Positions 61,711-64,000 of a stretch of 64,000 nt of DNA are shown in pieces. Under the pieces are notes generated by a model that worked only from the letters and a program-made list of their open reading frames with translations, ran no database searches and was not told the origin of the DNA. Every line of letters begins with the position of its first letter. The first letter of the stretch is position 1. A program made the translations under genes and the position numbers. Source of the stretch: Acidobacteriaceae bacterium KBS 146. Its GTDB lineage: Bacteria > Acidobacteriota > Terriglobia > Terriglobales > Acidobacteriaceae. Location: assembly GCA_000688615.1 (NCBI GenBank), contig JHVA01000001.1:1054001-1118000 (forward strand). Direction: 5' to 3'.

Positions 61711-63021
61711 TTAGAGCCTGATCGGCACTGCCGCAGGATCGTAGGTACCCACAGACTTGGGATCCTTGAGCGTCTTGCGGATCTGTTCGCCCACGATCTT
61801 GTCCTGGCCTGGGAACAGCAACATCGCGGTGACGACGAGTGCATTCGGCATGGGGTCCACGCCCTGCGAAGCCTTCGTCGCGCCCGTGTGCGGATTGATC
61901 TCGATCGCCGGATTTCCGGATGAGAGGCGCGCCCTGATCTCTCGCGGCGTTGCTCCGATCACCTTGGGGTCGAACTCCACCACCAGTTGCGGGTAGTGGT
62001 TGGCGACCGCAGGGACGATCACCCGCGTCTTCACGCTGGGGACGTCCTTCAGAATGGAGGCCATTACGGCGAGACGGTCGTTGGACTCCTTGAACAGACT
62101 CTCATCGGTCTGCGCGAGGATCCAGTCCACGGCTGCCACCATGCCGACGAGCTGCTCCTTGGCTACCTTCATGCCGCGCGCCACACCCTCCACCGGAGGC
62201 AGCATGGCGTTGGCCAGGTCGGTGTACTTCTTCTTGCCCAGCAACAGCCCCGCGCTCTGCGGACCGCGAATGCCCTTGCCGCCGGAGAAGCAGACCAGGT
62301 CCCACTTCTCAGCAAGCGTCCACAGGTTCGAGATCGGCGGCATGTCTGCAGCGGCATCGAGATGGCAGGGGACGCCGTGTTCTTTCGCCACGGCCAGCCA
62401 ATCTTCCACCGGGATCTTGACCGTCTCGGCTGCGTTTTCGTGGTTGGTCATCACGGTGTTCTCGTTGAAGGCACGCTTGTACTCCTCTAACGTGTTCACG
62501 ACCACGATCTTCGCGCCGCAGAGGACCATTCCCTCGTCGTATCCATACGGTGTCTGCGTAATGATCTCGTTCTTCGGGTATTTGGGCGTGCCGATGAGGC
62601 GCGGAATGTCGATCGGCTTGCAGTTGTTCGCCGCCTGAATGCAGGCCGCTGCGGCCATCGTTATCGCCGAAGCGGCTCCTGCAGTGATGCAGCAACCCTC
62701 AGCCTTGAGACGGTTGGCGATATAGGCGCCGCCCTTCTGCTGCAGCTCCCGGATATGCACCCACTTCTTGGCTGCACGTGCAACAGCCTCCTGCACAGAC
62801 TCCGGCATACAGGCAGAGCTAAGGTCGGTGTAGGTGCCCGCTGCATTGATGAACGTCTGCACACCAAGCTTGTCGTAGTAGTCCACCCCGGCCGCGGATT
62901 TTTCGTGGGTTGCCACTGCCAGAGCCGGCATGGGAGCCGCTGCTGCTGCTGCCGCAAATGCGGCCTGGGCGCGGAGAAAGCCTCTACGCGTAACCTTCGT
63001 CTTGCTTTTAGAATTCGACAT
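61711..63021 (-). CDS. Tat-exported SelA/aminotransferase-V-fold PLP protein
   Basis: A 436-residue PLP-dependent enzyme related to L-seryl-tRNA selenium transferase and to DgaE-type ammonia-lyases. I start at MSNSKSKTKV, because a twin-arginine signal (TRRGFLRAQAAFAAAAAAA) follows directly; the longer frame adds 18 residues. The cofactor lysine is predicted in FSGGKGIRGPQ (Lys249), with the PLP-ring Asp in CHLDAAADMPP. Other blocks are GVQTFINAAGTYTDLSSACMP (given in part) and the Ala-rich TAGAASAITMAAAACI. It cannot be true SelA given the export signal; an amino-sugar acid or amino acid lyase is more likely. Base composition is visibly more GC-rich than in neighbouring genes, suggesting a different origin. 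Confidence 0.85.
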   Translation of the reverse strand: MSNSKSKTKVTRRGFLRAQAAFAAAAAAAPMPALAVATHEKSAAGVDYYDKLGVQTFINAAGTYTDLSSACMPESVQEAVARAAKKWVHIRELQQKGGAYIANRLKAEGCCITAGAASAITMAAAACIQAANNCKPIDIPRLIGTPKYPKNEIITQTPYGYDEGMVLCGAKIVVVNTLEEYKRAFNENTVMTNHENAAETVKIPVEDWLAVAKEHGVPCHLDAAADMPPISNLWTLAEKWDLVCFSGGKGIRGPQSAGLLLGKKKYTDLANAMLPPVEGVARGMKVAKEQLVGMVAAVDWILAQTDESLFKESNDRLAVMASILKDVPSVKTRVIVPAVANHYPQLVVEFDPKVIGATPREIRARLSSGNPAIEINPHTGATKASQGVDPMPNALVVTAMLLFPGQDKIVGEQIRKTLKDPKSVGTYDPAAVPIRL

Positions 63022-63181
63022 GAAATCACCCTTTCCCTTATGAAGCGATCGCTCCCTGCCTCTAGCCACACACATTGCTGATCTGGGACTGCAAAGATGC
63101 TGTTAACGAGGAAGGAAAACATAGTACAGAAAACTGGGGACAATACGTCACAGGCAGCCAGCCATCTCGAGCTTACTGGGG

Positions 63182-63373
63182 TCAGACTGTCACCTTTAGG
63201 CTGACTCCGATCGCCCAGTCACTTCTAGGAATCGTCGCGAGCGCAAAAGAACCTTCTTCTACGCTCTGCGCGACGATCTCATAGTTCAGAGTTCTCTGAG
63301 AATTTTCTCCTTCCAGGCTGAATAACAGATCGTTCGACGGATGACCGAATGGATATTGTGGGTTGTTCATCAT
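63182..63373 (-). CDS. Possible small protein coupled to the zinc-ribbon gene
   Basis: A 63-residue frame whose ATG overlaps the stop of the zinc-ribbon gene in its restored frame by four bases (ATGA). It begins MMNNPQYPFGHPSND. Not recognised; no domain or targeting signal is evident. It is supported only by the overlap and by unbroken length, so it is tentative. Confidence 0.35.
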   Translation of the reverse strand: MMNNPQYPFGHPSNDLLFSLEGENSQRTLNYEIVAQSVEEGSFALATIPRSDWAIGVSLKVTV

Positions 63374-63578
63374 CCTTCAGCGTCTCTTTTTGTGAACCAA
63401 TAGTATCGTCTCCAGCAGTTGACGCACCGAACCGGACAAACATCAGTAGTCTCAGCAGACGATCAAGAGGATGTGATTCGGCAGTTTTAAATTCGATCGA
63501 ACTGCAGAGCGGACATTCTCGACGGATCCAAAGCAACCGCGGGACGTTACTAGGCCAAGCCAGATCTGCAATATGCAT
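63370..63578 (-). pseudogene. Small four-cysteine zinc-ribbon protein, frameshifted
   Basis: AGGAG lies eight bases before the ATG at 63578. The first frame gives WIRRECPLCSS and HPLDRLLRLLMF with a CxxC knuckle. Near 63495 the meaning jumps by one frame to PVRCVNCWRRYYWFTKRD, a second CxxC knuckle, ending at TGA 63370-63372. Acidobacterial proteins of this type have both halves in one frame, so one base seems to be missing here. Either the gene is broken, or this is a sequencing error or a programmed frameshift. The unshifted frame would end at 63279. Confidence 0.6.
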
Positions 63579-63599
63579 TGTTGATCTCCTTTCGGCTGG

Positions 63600-64000
63600 C
63601 TAGGCTCCGCTTTCATCTTCTACGCTGGAATGCGTCTCCAGCCAGGAGAGAAGAGCACGAATGCTGCCGGTGGCCATGGCCATGCACGAATCTGCTGCTC
63701 CGTAATAGAGGTGAATGGTGTCACCATCAGGAGCAATTGTTTGTCCGCAGGGAAAGACGACATCCCGAACATCTCCCGTCCGCTCATAGTCGGTTTCGGG
63801 GCCAAACATCCAGGAATCCCCTCGTTGCAGGCAGATATCCGGCCTATCAATGTCGAAGAGCGCGAGCCCCAGACGATAGATACTGCCGGACGCCGTCTGT
63901 CGCACTCCGTGATAGAGCACCAACCAGCCCTTTGCTGTTTCAATCGGCGGCGAGCAAAGACCGATCTTGTTTGCATCCCACCATCCACCGCGTCGTGCCT
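63600..64000 (-). CDS. GH130 family glycoside phosphorylase, C-terminal part
   Basis: The last 133 or so residues of a five-bladed propeller enzyme; the start lies beyond the window. GGWWDANKIGLCSPPIET, GWLVLYHGV, YRLGLALFDIDRP, VVFPCGQTI and IHLYYGAADS are characteristic of GH130 mannosyl-phosphorylases, which cleave beta-mannosides with phosphate to yield mannose 1-phosphate. The exact substrate (Man-GlcNAc, mannobiose or longer) cannot be assigned from this end. It leads into the zinc-ribbon and SelA-like genes on the same strand. Confidence 0.85.
   Translation of the reverse strand, partial: ARRGGWWDANKIGLCSPPIETAKGWLVLYHGVRQTASGSIYRLGLALFDIDRPDICLQRGDSWMFGPETDYERTGDVRDVVFPCGQTIAPDGDTIHLYYGAADSCMAMATGSIRALLSWLETHSSVEDESGA

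Noticed and set aside
62000..62638. A 212-codon plus-strand frame inside the SelA-like gene
   Set aside because: Long antisense frames are expected in GC-rich genes; the minus strand has the PLP lysine, Asp and Tat signal.
1..64000. CRISPR arrays, insertion sequences, prophage or rRNA genes
   Set aside because: No regularly spaced repeats, transposase or integrase sequence, phage structural genes or rRNA motifs were seen anywhere in the window.

Overview
The window looks like part of an Acidobacteriota chromosome, most likely the Terriglobia/Acidobacteriaceae. The pointers are three very large Oar-type TonB-dependent receptors with an N-terminal carboxypeptidase-regulatory-like domain, PQQ quinoprotein dehydrogenases with partner cytochromes, PD40 propeller proteins with an acidobacterial-style N-terminal domain, Tat-exported TIM-barrel sugar isomerase-like proteins and a small Cys-rich protein family ending in KRGPP. 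The lifestyle suggested is aerobic and saprophytic. No CRISPR array, insertion sequence, rRNA operon or prophage is visible.

Layout. 1-4400: a receptor truncated by the window edge, two paralogous small Cys-rich secreted proteins, an orphan PD-(D/E)XK-like protein, and a relic of a lost receptor 3' end next to a strong terminator. 4.4-12.2 kb: a receptor divergent from a di-haem cytochrome c, a PQQ dehydrogenase and an NHS-type permease (outer-membrane uptake, periplasmic oxidation, inner-membrane uptake). 12.3-16.3 kb: an acyl-activating/ACP/acyltransferase fusion and a CLC-F fluoride exporter under a fluoride riboswitch. 16.3-23.6 kb: a huge FG-GAP surface protein and a membrane-anchored PD40 protein. 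23.7-37.4 kb: a sugar-oxidation block with a ROK regulator, a receptor, a Gfo/Idh/MocA oxidoreductase, TIM-barrel isomerase-like proteins, a DUF1080 (3-keto-disaccharide hydrolase family) protein, a quinoprotein-cytochrome and a second cytochrome/PQQ module. 37.9-40.8 kb: a shattered GH2 gene and an intact GH36 alpha-galactosidase. 40.8-43.3 kb: a tartrate/D-malate dehydrogenase with its transporter. 43.8-46.9 kb: a three-gene phosphoesterase operon. 47-52.7 kb: a LacI-controlled block (SSS symporter, NagB-like protein, two TIM-barrel proteins). 53.2-54 kb: a decayed histidine kinase with an apparent internal micro-inversion. 54.2-61.2 kb: a DJ-1 family protein, an AraC regulator and a TolC-YtcA-HlyD-FUSC efflux operon. 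61.4-64 kb: a degenerate tRNA-Met, a GC-richer Tat-exported SelA-like PLP protein, a frameshifted zinc-ribbon gene and the C-terminal end of a GH130 phosphorylase.

The unifying theme is carbohydrate capture and oxidation at the cell envelope. The most interesting hypothesis is a quinoprotein-driven periplasmic 3-keto-glycoside route at 23.7-37.4 kb. The firmest regulatory finding is the fluoride riboswitch, whose last conserved bases can pair with the Shine-Dalgarno of the exporter gene. Start sites were moved downstream of the longest open frame wherever a signal peptide or ribosome-binding site supported it.
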